64,000 nt of DNA from Patagioenas fasciata (taxonomy: Eukaryota; Chordata; Aves; Columbiformes; Columbidae): positions 45,401,501-45,465,500 of the forward strand of contig NC_092523.1 of the NCBI RefSeq assembly GCF_037038585.1, in the 5' to 3' direction. The notes below the pieces were generated by a model that saw nothing but the letters and a program-made list of their open reading frames with translations, searched no databases and had not been told where the DNA came from. The number at the start of each line of letters is the position of its first letter. The stretch's first letter is position 1. Positions 28,901 through 39,845 of this stretch are shown here, one piece after another. The translations under genes were made by a program, and so were the position numbers.

Positions 28901-31799
28901 AAACTGACAGTTAACCAAGAGACATTTTAGGACAGGCTTTCATAAAACTCTCTGTTTTATACACATCAAAGGCTTTTTTCCCCTAGTTCCACTGTCTTTT
29001 GTTGTTATTTTTTAAAGGAAGCTGTTTATTGAACCTTGGTATCTGTGACCTTTCTAAGCTTCTGCCCTGGCAGATGGCACAAGCCATGTTTTCTGGAGGG
29101 CTTAGAGGGCCATTTCACAGTTTCTGAAGTGGCTGATATGCTTTACTGAATACACGCCAAAATATGATTTGCATTCCTGCTTTGTGGGTAAAGAGTCTCT
29201 ACAGATATCCTACAGCTTTTAGTTAATCTTCTACATGGACATAAGCCTCCACATGGAAAAAATGCATAAAGGTGAGGAGGGATGCTATTTTAAAAGCACA
29301 GTCCTGATTTCCAGACAAAAGAATGGGATTGAGGTCATACTCTCAGCACTGCTGTAGCATTAGAGATGCTGTGGGATCTTCAGAAGTGAACACTGTGCAA
29401 GTGAACAGCAGAGTCATAATAGAACTATAATTAACAGGGACAGTTGTAATTATGAGCACAGTCAGAACTGATTTTGTTAGCTGCTGTTTGACACTCTTAC
29501 ATCCCTATGCCTTCTACAACACAGTCATAACCAAACTTCCCTTTCGTTTTAATTTCATTTGTTGAGAGATCTTACAAGTAGTTTTGAGGAGAGATGTTCT
29601 GGGTTACTAAGGATTGTGGGGATAACAGCAGTAGCTCAAACATCATAAAATAACTGAAGTATTTATTATGATTTAAGAAAAGGAAAAACATTTCTCAGCA
29701 GTGCTCTGAGAAAAAGTCACAGTTAAGCATCCAACATGTTTATCATAAACAGGTATTATGAGAAACTATGATGAAATGAATAAGAACTAAGTAATAGAGG
29801 TAATACAGTTGATGGGTAGTCTACCACCAAGAAAGAGATCAAGTGACTAATTCCATCTGTAGCTATATTGAAATCATCTGTATTCAATATAGTGAATTTC
29901 AAAATAAGCTAAGAGGTGGACCTGTTTGGGTTTTTAAAATATTTTCCAGGGATACAAAAGGCAAGAGCTTTGTTACTCTAAAGCTGTAGATTTTATGGCG
30001 CTATACATCTGTGGCAGCTGGCTTCTCAGATTTATGCTGCAATACTCCCTATTATAGGATTTTAGGCCCAAGATATAAATTTCTTTGTTAATCAACAAAC
30101 ATTCAGGAATCAGACTAAAGTATAATTACTCTATGTTTCATTTGGAAAGCCTGAGGTAAGAATGAAAATTATCTAAATGTAAGATGTGAAATCTTACATC
30201 TGTTCTGAGCAATCATTAAATTAAAATAAGAACCAAGTGTTTAAGCATCGCCTTCATGAAACTACTTGATAAAAAACCTGGGAAAATCAGTTTCAGAAAT
30301 AAAAGACAATAAGATGGCCAAGCAAGCCACTGTCACATAATGCACTGAGAATTACAGTGTTATGAATAATCACAAGTAAGAGGTTTTGCTCTAAGATACA
30401 AAATAGAATTCTCCTAATTGAAGGAAGCAAATATCTGTTTGTGAGACAATAACAAACTTTTCATGGTGTTTCTAATCAGATTGTTTTCAGTTTATTCTAT
30501 TAGTAGTTAATTTGATGCCAGAGGGGCACATTTGGTGAAAGGCTTGTATTCTGGAGAGCCATAAAAGGAAAAGCTCAAGTATGCACAGTTTTCAGTTTTC
30601 ATACAAACAAATTCATGCTGAAGTCCCAAACCAGTCTTATAACCATCCATTTCTTAACATCAAACTAAGGAACTCAAGCAAAAACATCAGATCAAGCCTA
30701 AATCTTTCCTGGAAAATTATTTGCATACATTTGAATTTGATTATAAAGTTTGCAAAGAGAAGACTATTCCTTATGTAATTAATAGAGATAAAGTTTAGCT
30801 TTTCACATGCTGTAAGGAAACAAGGGACAATAATTTGTTACAATTAAGCTTTGAATTTTATTGTACTAGTAGCCAATGTAAAACAAAGATAGATTAAGAC
30901 TACAACTTGTAAATTTGTATTATTCAATTTTATAAATGATGCAAAATCCAGTTTACTTTCTTTAAATAAGATACACTGCATTCTTCTAAACTATTTCTTT
31001 GGTGCTTTACTAGTAAATTTTTCATTCAACCACTTCCTTTGAGACTATTTTTGGTCAATCCTTATCATGTTACTTAATTCCCACTCCACTGTGTGTTTTG
31101 TTTGTTTCTGAGGAAAGATTTCTTACTTTTTTTTTCCCCACAGGAAAAAAACTACTCAGCATAGGCAGCCTTTTTTATAATGCAAAGTGTCATGAGGTAA
31201 TGAAGTTTTGTGAAAGATTATAAAAAACATGTTGATGACTAAAAGTTTGCCCCCAGTAGACTGAGTGAAGAAAGCATTAGATAATTTTTTGCAAGACAGA
31301 ATTGACTTTCATTGCTCATTCATATGTGAGGTCTTCTAGATGCCAGCCACAAAACCAGCAGTTCTGCAACCACGCCATTACAGGTGGTTGTCTCTCAGGC
31401 CATGAATTTCAGCCAAGTAAGATACAGACAACTTGTTCATTATTCAGAAAATCCAGTAGGACTAATTGATATGGCAATTAATTCTAGCTAGCAACACTGG
31501 ACATGTGATACATCAGATAAACACTGAATTCTGCTAGTGACTGGAGCGTGAAAGTATTGCTTCACAAATTATAGCATTTATTCAACGCTTTTCAAGTCTT
31601 TTGGTGACAAATGACATAATATGTAATGGTTGTAAAGTCACTGTTATCGCAAAGAAGAGAGTACCATGAAATACTGTACTTAAGAGACAAAAAAAAAAAA
31701 AAAAACCAAAACCAAAAGCTACCCACTTAATCAAGATAAAATGACATCAAAGTTTTGAATTCTAATTAAAACCAAGTCAAGAAGAGGGGGGAAATCCTG

Positions 31800-31870
31800 G
31801 CTGCTTCCATGAGACCATGGAAGATCTGGATTCAGTTCCCAGCTGTGTAACTCTGTTTCTGAGGACTTCA
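31800..31870 (+). mobile_element. Possible MIR-like SINE remnant
   Basis: GATCTGGATTCAGTTCCCAG followed by CTGTGTAACTCTG resembles the MIR/core-SINE text 'cctgggttcaaatcccagctctgcc … agctgtgtgacc'. It is short and diverged; ends are guessed. Confidence 0.35.
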
Positions 31871-33157
31871 GTGCTTACACCCGTCCTGGGAACTATGACA
31901 TTTCTCTCCTTGCTACAAATCCTCACTGTAGCTCAGATCAAAGGCTCCAGACAGAGCTCAACTGAGCTGTTCAAAGGGGATAAAATGGGTAGGGGTCACT
32001 TCAGATGTATCATGATCACTTTTGAGACTCATATCCTAATGTATTCAAATGCAAAGATATATCTCATTTTTCAGGTTTGATATAAAAAAAAAAAAAGAAT
32101 GAAAACATCATATGTAGAAGGCTTTCTAAAGATTTTGGGTTGCAAACAAACATCACCTAAAAAGAGTGGGAACTTTAAAAAGTATATTTCAAACATTGCT
32201 TCTGTCTGGTTAATTTATTTCTTTTTATTATATTTGGAAAAAGTCTATTAATGTTAAATAGCCAGTCTCAGTCTTCTTTTATGATCTAAGAATAAATGTG
32301 TTTTAAATTTGCCTAAACAATTCTATTATTTCAGGCACAGTGCTTTTCTGTGCTTATTGACAACTTATTGTACTCCATCGATCTTGTCCTCAGATATTTA
32401 CAGCATAACAATAAAAAGATAAGCAAGGCTGGCCAAGAAAACGACAAAAGAGGCCCTCAAAAATAAAACTTTTGTATTGTCCTATGGATCACAACCTAAA
32501 ACGTGGTAGGCATTAGAAAGAGGCAGTATTTTTAACACCAAGTAATCACAGGTGCCCAGAACAGGTTTTCTAATCATCTGGGCAAACACAGATTTTAATT
32601 TCTGTACTTTTACAGAGAGATTATTCCATAAGGGCATGCCTTATAGCAACAGTCAATCCACCTCCATGTTGTAGCACTGTAAATTACTGAAGGTGCTGAA
32701 GGCATTAGTTCTATCCAACACACAGTGAGAATGTGTGAAGGACAAGCTTTTTCTTACAGAACTAAGCTAACCAGAAACTGAATTTCAGTACAACGGGTTT
32801 GCATCCTCCTTGCTTTTCTCAGTATACCTTCAGCACAATGCTAGACAGCATAGCACTATGCGGCTACATTACTTTGTCCCCATAAATAGGCTGGAATCCC
32901 CTGCAAAGAAAGAAATTATTTACTATGGGTTAGATTTTTCCTTCCATTACAACAGAAGACCTGCTGCAGAAGAAACACACTGATTGACAGAACTTAATTA
33001 TGATGCTGGTCAAACCCTCTTCCTCTTATTCCCACCCAGAGCCCCATTCTTTCAGCAGAAAGCATCACCGTCTACTTCAATTGCCACATAATTTCAACAC
33101 ATAAAAATATGGTAGGATCACCGTCATATAAAAGCATAAAAGAAATAAGGAACATAC

Positions 33158-33311
33158 GATGGACACAGATACTGCTTCTTTTTCCCCTTTCCTTTCTTTG
33201 AAGACTTCTCTTTGGAATAGACTTCTTCAACCCATAAGGAAAACGATAAGAAAAAGAAAACCACTAGTAAGAACTTCATCTTGAAGATAAAGCTTCAGAG
33301 AAATCTTCAAC
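33158..33311 (-). CDS. GLRB: GLRB exon 2: start codon, signal peptide, lysine-rich N-terminus
   Basis: Coding part is 33279 down to 33158 (122 nt); 33280-33311 is 5' UTR. The ATG is at 33279-33277. The translation begins [20 protein letters not shown], a hydrophobic signal peptide of about 22 residues probably cut after VYS. It continues [18 protein letters not shown], the basic stretch characteristic of the mature beta subunit N-terminus. The acceptor (…TTGCCATAG) ends at 33312 and the donor GTATGTT starts at 33157. The exon ends in phase 2 (TC of a serine codon). The same ATG is the only one giving a signal peptide in frame with the downstream exons. A TGA overlaps it (ATGA) in another frame and would end the upstream ORF described separately. 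Confidence 0.95.
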
Positions 33312-34881
33312 CTATGGCAAAAGAAAAGAGTTTTATTTTAGTAGGGCTAGATATGGCAAATGGGAACACATACCTACAAAAAGTAAACAAATATTTTGGT
33401 TTTTTGTTTTTTGTTGGTTGTTTTTTTTTTTAATTTGATCTTAATTGCCTTGTGAGAGAAAGTCTGTAGAGGTGTACCTCTCATACGGAACCAACTTAGG
33501 CAGTTTTCTGAGAGACAAGTAGCTTCCCAGAGTTAAAAGACTGACAGTGAGGAACAGATTTAAAAGCAAGTTTGCTCCAGTGTGTTTAAGAAATGAACAC
33601 CATGTCCTTCAAAGGTTGCCTGACTCAAAATTCTCAGAAACTTGAAAACAGAATTCCTCACCAAACATGTCATGGATCAACTGCATTAAGTATGGTCAAA
33701 TGTGACCAGTCACTCAGCAGGGCAGAGAACTGCAAGCCTCCTGTGACCTTGCACAGATAAAATAGCAATCATTTCAACACTAGTTAACACAAAAGGTTGC
33801 AAATTTAATTTTATCTACAGAATTTAAAAACAAATGGCAATTTTGCACAAAGTATTCTCGCTGCAGTCAACACTGAAAAGGCCTCACAAAGAGGACTAAA
33901 CACAACCTGCAATACTGTCCTTTATTACATTGTGTTCAGTTTAATGTTTTAACTTCTCATTCAGTTTAACATTTTAACTTCTCATGGGCAAGAGCATGCA
34001 CCCCGAAGACCAGGGGCTGAGCCTGTGTTTCAGCCAGAGACAGCCCCACCTGCCCCTGGCTGCAGCTGCACGACACCCCAGGCACTTCCCATTTGTTTCC
34101 CATCCCGCAGATACTTCCCAGGTGGTGTCCTGAGGCCAGCGGAAACCTCGCGAACGCCTCAGCACCGGCTGCATTTTCCGCTTTTATTTATTTATTTTAA
34201 ATGATTGTTAAGGGGCAGTGGTTGCCTCCCTCTCCCTCCAGCCCCCAACCTCCGGGAGGCACCGGGAAGCTTCAGCCCACCCCGGGAGCTGCAGCCCCCG
34301 CAAAGCCCTCTCCCGGTGACGGTCGCGGATCTGTCCCCGCCGGCCCCTACCCCTCTCCCGGCCTCCTCGCCTCCCCGGCCCGGCCCGAGGCCTCCCGCCG
34401 GCCCCAGCACCGGCGAGAGAGCGGCCTCCGTGCTGCTGAGCGCTGCCAGCGCGCCGGGGGCAGAGCGGGCGGAGGGAAGCAGCGGAGCCCCCCGCACGCC
34501 CCGCTTCCCCCTCGAGGCAACACCCTGAGCCCCGCCGGCGCCCGCCCCGGACCCACCGCCGCGGCCCGGCCCCGCCGCCACCGGCGCTGGCCGAGGTGCT
34601 GACGGGGCCTGGGCAGCTGCTGCTCGGCGGGGACGCGGTTCTCGGGCCGGACCCTCGCTCCTCCGTGTCCCCCGCCCCACCGGGGCTGCCCGGCGCAGCC
34701 CCGTCACCGCCACGGCCTCACCGCCGCTGCCCAGCGCTCACCGCCAGACGCTCCGCCGCGGCGCCCTGCCCCGCTCCCGCCACGATTAGAGCCGGTGACG
34801 ACCGGGGAACGGGCGGCGGAGCATGTCGCGGTCCGGTCGGAGCGAAAGCGCGGTTCCCCCGGCGGCGGAGCGAGCCCTTAC
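33312..34881 (-). other. GLRB: GLRB intron 1 (inferred)
   Basis: 1570 bases between the inferred first exon donor and the start-codon exon. The right half is CpG island; the left half is ordinary, with T-rich runs at 33391-33435 and a 25-base tandem duplication at 33935-33984. Confidence 0.6.
33935..33984 (+). repeat. Tandem duplication, period 25
   Basis: TTCAGTTTAATGTTTTAACT TCTCA is followed directly by a second copy with CA for TG (…TTTAACATTTT…). It lies just outside the CpG island. Confidence 0.93.
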
Positions 34882-35110
34882 CTCCGACGGTGCCCTCCGC
34901 GGCCAAGTGAGCATGTGCGGTAGCCGCGGCGCGGTGCCCGCCCAGTGAGCATGTCCCGGCCGCTCGCCCGCACATGGGCACTGGGCGAGCGGCGTCGCCG
35001 GCGGCGGGAGCGCTGGGGAGGGGTGGCCCGGATATCTCCGCCCCAACCCCCCGGCCCTCCCGCCGCTGGAGACGGGCCACCGACGGGAATGGAAATGTCA
35101 TACATAAAAT
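34140..35110 (-). promoter_or_regulatory. GLRB: CpG island, GLRB promoter region
   Basis: About 970 bases of very GC-rich sequence with dense CpG, abruptly bounded by AT-rich DNA on both sides. It covers the first exon donor and the likely transcription start. GC-box-like runs are visible (CCCGCCCCAC near 34672; GGGGAGGGGTGG near 35014). No convincing TATA box is seen, as expected for a CpG-island promoter. Long open frames on both strands here are a consequence of GC content and are not called as genes. Divergent transcription toward the right is possible. Confidence 0.8.
34882..34960 (-). other. GLRB: Inferred non-coding exon 1 of GLRB (5' UTR)
   Basis: The minus strand of the CpG island contains CGGAG|GTAAGGGC, a strong splice donor with the intron starting at 34881. 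The next acceptor on this strand is the one in front of the start-codon exon at 33311. GLRB genes in vertebrates have a non-coding first exon in a CpG island, which fits. The upstream limit given is arbitrary; the transcription start may lie anywhere from about 34920 to 35100. The segment contains two ATGs (34952 and 34914), each starting a similar CATGCTCACT sequence 38 bases apart. Confidence 0.6.
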
Positions 35111-35579
35111 TCTTTTCGGAGCTTCTTGTATATCAGACTTGCAGAAATACAGGTATGTGCTGGACTTCTTGCTTGCGTTAGCTATGTGGCCTAAATTTTG
35201 GAAATGGACAGACGTCGTTATACAGCCAAGTGGTCTTTGGTTACGAAATGCTAATCCTCCCATTATATTTCAAAGGCATTATCTCCCATATGTCTCTCAT
35301 TCTTTTTAGTGACCGACTCACTGGAAATTATGACTGTTCCCAAGTCGTCTTTGTCTTACAGCCTTATTTCTTACCACTCCTAGTATGCACAGCCAGAGCT
35401 TCAGTCTGCCATGTGGTGAAAGAGCAGCATCACCTGAAGAATACTTTTTGTTCTTCAGAATGGATCCAGTGATTAAGTGTGATACATCAATGGACAATTT
35501 CTGCAATGTCCTGTAATCCTCATCATACTTCCTTTGTGAAGCTCTGTTGGGATTTGGGCTACACCACAGTGGCAGATTA

Positions 35580-35596
35580 AAAAAAAAAAAAAAAAG
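35580..35596 (+). repeat. A-run, about 17 bases
   Basis: Homopolymer A tract in intergenic sequence, without recognisable retroelement body upstream. Confidence 0.9.
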
Positions 35597-38065
35597 TCAC
35601 CTCTTTGGCAAATGACAAGTACATGTGCACATAGCCTAGTGCATGTGACATGACAGGCAGCAAGCAGTTGCATACATCCCCTAATACTCATGTGTTGTGT
35701 ACCCTCAGCTCCACCCTCTGAGCAATGTTCCTGTCCTAACTGAATTAAAGATACACTCTGATAATAATTCCATACCCTTCAGAAAATGCTGCCATACAGT
35801 ATATATACAGTGCCATATACATACATGCATACATACACACATGGATGCAAAAATCTATTTCCGAAGGTCAGTTTAAGGCCACAGGTCTCTCAAGACACAG
35901 TTTTCCAGCTGAAACACAGGAACTTGCAAATTAAACAAAGTGAAGTTGTTTCCTGAAACAGAAAGCAAAGCCCAGAAGTCTTCCTATAACACAGTCTCCA
36001 TGAAGAGAAAAAAGGGTTTATTTTTTAAAAACACTTCTGAACTTTATCTCAGGAATAGAAACCGGGATGCTGCAATTGTTCTAGGAGGACTGGCATAAAT
36101 CTGTTTGGGAGCAGCTACACACCGAATGCCGTTTCTACTTTTCTGCATTTTTGTTGTGAAACTGGAGACAGAGGCATGAAAAAGAAGCCAGCAATATGCT
36201 TAAGACATGAGGACAGACATGTCCTCTGTTTGTGTTGAGAAAGCCTTAACACGATAGAGCATAACAAGCATCTGCAACATGCTGTAGTAGTGGCAGCAGA
36301 GGAACAAATGACTGTCAGCACCAGTCTGTCACAGCCACCACAGGTTCCACTTTCTGCTCGCTGCCTTCTGCAGCTGCCAAACCTGGCTCCTTCTACACAA
36401 AGCAACTCATGGCCTCCTTTGGGCTGCCAGCAAATCCACTGGTATTTGCAAGTGCTTCCTGGTGCAGCTGTGGTTGTATATACCTAAGGATGGATGAATA
36501 TTTGTGGTAACTCAACAGGACTAATAGAGAAATAAATATCATCTACCCCTTGGGTTCATGTAAAATACGAGTGTACAGCTGATATCTTTCTACGGCTTAT
36601 AAAAGTGAGGTATATTTAACAAAGTCAAGAAAAGGGAGCTGCTTCAGAAAAGTATCTACGTAGTATCTTTCAGTGCCTTACATTTCACAAATAAATCAAG
36701 TTTCATAAGAAATATTTCAATAACCCTTGAATTTTTTTAATGCACTTAAATGGAATAGGTATTGAATCTCAAGCAAGTGCCAGCAGCGAAGAGTCTGTGG
36801 GAAAAGGCCTTTCCTCCTGTCTCTCACCATATAGAAGCTGGGCAAGGTCACAGACAGCCTCTTTGTTACCTGGACACACCTTCTGGTCAAGCCAGCAGAG
36901 AAGCTGGAGCTGTCACATGTGCAGGACTTTGCAGGACAGCCGGTGTGCCATTCAGATGTCCTAGCACAGTGGCAGCTGACCCAGCAATGCCCAAATGGGA
37001 AGGACTGGGGGAAAAAAGCCTGCTATAAAAAACTTATATCACCAACCTGGTTGATCGTGAGTAATGGTTCGGGTTCTGCAGATTGGTTTTGGTGGTGTTT
37101 TGTATTTCGGAGAACCTATTGAATAGAAATAAGTAAATAAAATAGAAGCTTTACTTGTAAATTAATGTATAAAGGCAGACCCACCTGTCTCAGGATTAAT
37201 TGTATTTCACAGTGCAGGGCTGGAGTCGTCTGCCTTGCCTCTGCTTGCAACTGCTGCTGTGTCCACTGTTGGAAGTATTTAACCATATTAATTTATTTGA
37301 TCACTAGAAAATGGTTGTGTAAACCATAGGCAAAATATAACAAGACCTTTCCTAGTGATCAGCCTGGGGACATTAGTCCTTTGTTTGGTTTGCAGTTGTG
37401 GAACATGGAGATCGGAAGATCCTGCAGTCCAGCTCTGCTGTTCAGTCACAGAGGTTTTAAGTCCTGTGTGTTTTGTGAAGACAGCTGGCTGGGAAGACAG
37501 ATTGAGTCGATGTTCCTGCGGAAGGAAAAACATGATAAAGAAAGCAGACTCGCCTGAGTGACTATTAGACACCAGAAAATCTACTTGGGAGAAAGGTATT
37601 ATAAATTCTTAAATACAAATATATTTAATTAATGAAGTATCTGCTTGACTAGAAGAGGAATTATGACTGAGAAACAGAACTTCTAATGTCAAATAGCTGA
37701 CAAATTTTTATTAAAACCTTTACCAAGGTTTTTTTTCAGGAAAGTGAATATGTATTTTTAAATTTATATTAACAGAAGAACCCATGCCTTTCATATTAAT
37801 TCTGTTAAAAAAAAAAAACAGGCAGCCACAAGGCCTGCATCAATTGGAAATCAGATTTAATTAGTTTAAAAGCTCACCAAACTAGTTTTTCTTATAAATT
37901 GAGTTGATTTAATTCACACAATTAGAAAACATCATTTCAAAAAGGATTTCATGTTCTTCAACCTTTGTGATTACAGATGTTTTTTATTTCAGTCACCTGT
38001 CACATCTTGAGGGCTTTGGTCATCATCCAGACTGTAGCAGGGATGTAATGTAAATGTGTAAATGT

Positions 38066-38163
38066 AACTTCTACATTTATACAGTCCTAAACTTACATTC
38101 GGCCCTTTGAAGGCAACTATGAGGCTGATGTGGGCCCTGGTGAAAATCAGTTTGACGCGCCTG
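38066..38163 (+). mobile_element. hAT-like DNA transposon end fragment
   Basis: The text ACATTCGGCCCTTTGAAGGC, then GAGGCTGATGTGGGCCCTGG and GAAAATCAGTTTGACGCGCC TG, is the degraded terminus of a hAT (Charlie-type) non-autonomous element found in many amniote genomes. In reverse it reads CAGGCGCGTCAAAC, close to the hAT terminal repeat CAGGGGTGTCAAAC. The 8 bases following (GTGTAGAG) would be the target duplication; a matching left copy was not established (GTGTAAAT at 38055 is only 6/8). Confidence 0.65.
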
Positions 38164-39808
38164 GTGTAGAGGGTTACAGGGCTCCTGAGACCAATTTCTA
38201 AAGGATGCTGAAAGCTCTTTGTTATTTTCTTTACTACTGTTGTAAAGATGTATATATCCTCAGGTTATTGTAGGAAATAGGGACAAAATAAGTATTTGGT
38301 ATGAAAGGTTTCTCCCTTCCAGTACCAATGATCAGCACTGTAGAAGGTACCTGATTTCCTTCCTTCTGAGAAGACTACTGATGTACATTCCATTTTGAAA
38401 TACAGAAACTTACAGAAACAAACCCAACAGTGAACAAAATAACGAACAGACAAACGGTCAGATGAAGGAAATTATAGTCTGACCTCCTTAATGTTCCAAT
38501 TCCCTCCTCTCTCTCTCTCCTTTACAGATACCGAGTGTGACAGATGATCCTTCCAGGGTTGATCTGAATCCAGGCAAATTCAGACTACTATGCCTTGGTG
38601 GAGGCTCTAAAATGAAGACTTTTGAGAGACCTGTGTATACAGTGAAGTGTCTCATTTACTAAAATTAAATGAGAGAACTATTAGAAATGTGTGCATCTTC
38701 AAACTTGGTATTAGTGGTAAGTATAATAAGCCTGGCCTATATTAGGCTTTATGTATCCAGTAGTTAAATAGCTTGTCAAAACAGCAATGGCATATATTGA
38801 TCATAATAGACATAATCATATTAATAATGCCTGTACATCACAGGAAGTAGCCACATGTCTTATTGCTGTCATGGGTATAGAGAAAATTGGAATCATACAA
38901 GATGTCCAAAATATAGGTTCCTTGCAGGCTTATGCATTTTATTGTTTGCATTTCCTATGGAGCTGTGCCCTCGCTGACAGATCTCCGTGCAGGAAGGATT
39001 GTCAAGCTGTGTGTATGACTTCAAGACTTTTTTTCCCTGCTCTCTTACTTCTAAAATGAAAGTACTGTAGCAATCACCCCAAAGCTGAGGAAAAAAGCAA
39101 AACCAAAAACCAATACACAACAGAACAGAGTACATGTCCTGTAGTCCCTGAAAGGATTGATCAATGTAGAAAGTAGAGGTGTACGTATTATAATACAGAT
39201 ATTGATGCGTTGTACAGGAAAACCAGAAAGGGAGTTATGTGTGAATAGAGGTTGATTCTACAGTTCTCTAATGTCATTGTCAAAGAGATTAAAGTTTAAT
39301 CCCAGGTCACCAAAGCCAGTAAGATTTGCATTACTGATATTAGTGGGTGAAAACCTCTTGCAGAGGTTTCAACCTAAAAAACTGACTCCAAAGTGATCAC
39401 ATTAATCTTTCCTATTATGCAAATAAGACTAGTACCTAGAATTATTAATATTGCTATATGAAGTTCTGTGCTTTCCTGAAAGACAGCTTAATTAACCTGA
39501 GAAATGTATTAACTGTCAAAAGAAGTATTCTCTCATCTGAAACACCTCTCCTTGTGTTGAAGTGTTTTACTAGTGACATTGAAGTAACTTTAAACTCCTG
39601 CTGTACCTTGTAATGCCCACAATCAACATATTAACTTTAAAAAAAGTTTGCACACATTCATGTATTTATAATAATGTTAAAAGATCAACTAAACTTCTAT
39701 TTAAAATTATTCAGGCTCATTTTCTACCTGAAAGATAATGTTTTGGGAAGTTCAGAAAGATTGTCGTACCAGTTTTAGGGAAGAAAAAAAAAATCAAAAG
39801 ATGCATCC

Positions 39809-39845
39809 ACATTTAACCCATATGCTCACATTTAACCCCTATGTT
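39809..39845 (+). repeat. Tandem duplication, period 19
   Basis: CACATTTAACCCATATGCT is followed by CACATTTAACCCCTATGT. A short local duplication. Confidence 0.85.

Larger units (their letters stand above)
21706..33157 (-). other. GLRB: GLRB intron between exons 2 and 3
   Basis: 11452 bases, the longest intron in the window. Mostly AT-rich and unique. Notable contents are a small CpG-dense island (22070-22185), a G13 tract (25939-25951), a possible MIR-like SINE remnant (about 31800-31870) and A-runs at 31690-31704 and 32083-32094. No exon was recognised. Confidence 0.85.
33276..34914 (-). other. Upstream ORF, 22 codons, stop overlapping the GLRB ATG
   Basis: If the inferred exon 1 donor (after 34882) joins the acceptor before 33311, the ATG at 34914-34912 opens 11 codons in exon 1 (MLTWPRRAPSE) and 11 in exon 2 ([11 protein letters not shown]), ending at TGA 33278-33276. 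The TGA shares two bases with the GLRB ATG (ATGA). Such an arrangement would be expected to reduce or gate translation of the main ORF by termination and reinitiation. Whether the uORF is transcribed depends on the true start site. A second ATG, 38 bases further upstream, is in yet another frame and reads past the GLRB start. Confidence 0.45.

Noticed and set aside
34192..34713. 173-codon minus-strand and 133-codon plus-strand open frames in the CpG island
   Set aside because: Ala/Gly/Pro/Arg-rich translations on both strands are expected from GC-rich DNA lacking stop codons. They have no recognisable domain and sit where the promoter and intron 1 should be.
34718..35263. 181-codon minus-strand open frame over the GLRB first exon
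   Set aside because: It reads through the strong GTAAGG donor and has no family resemblance. Its long frame follows from GC content.
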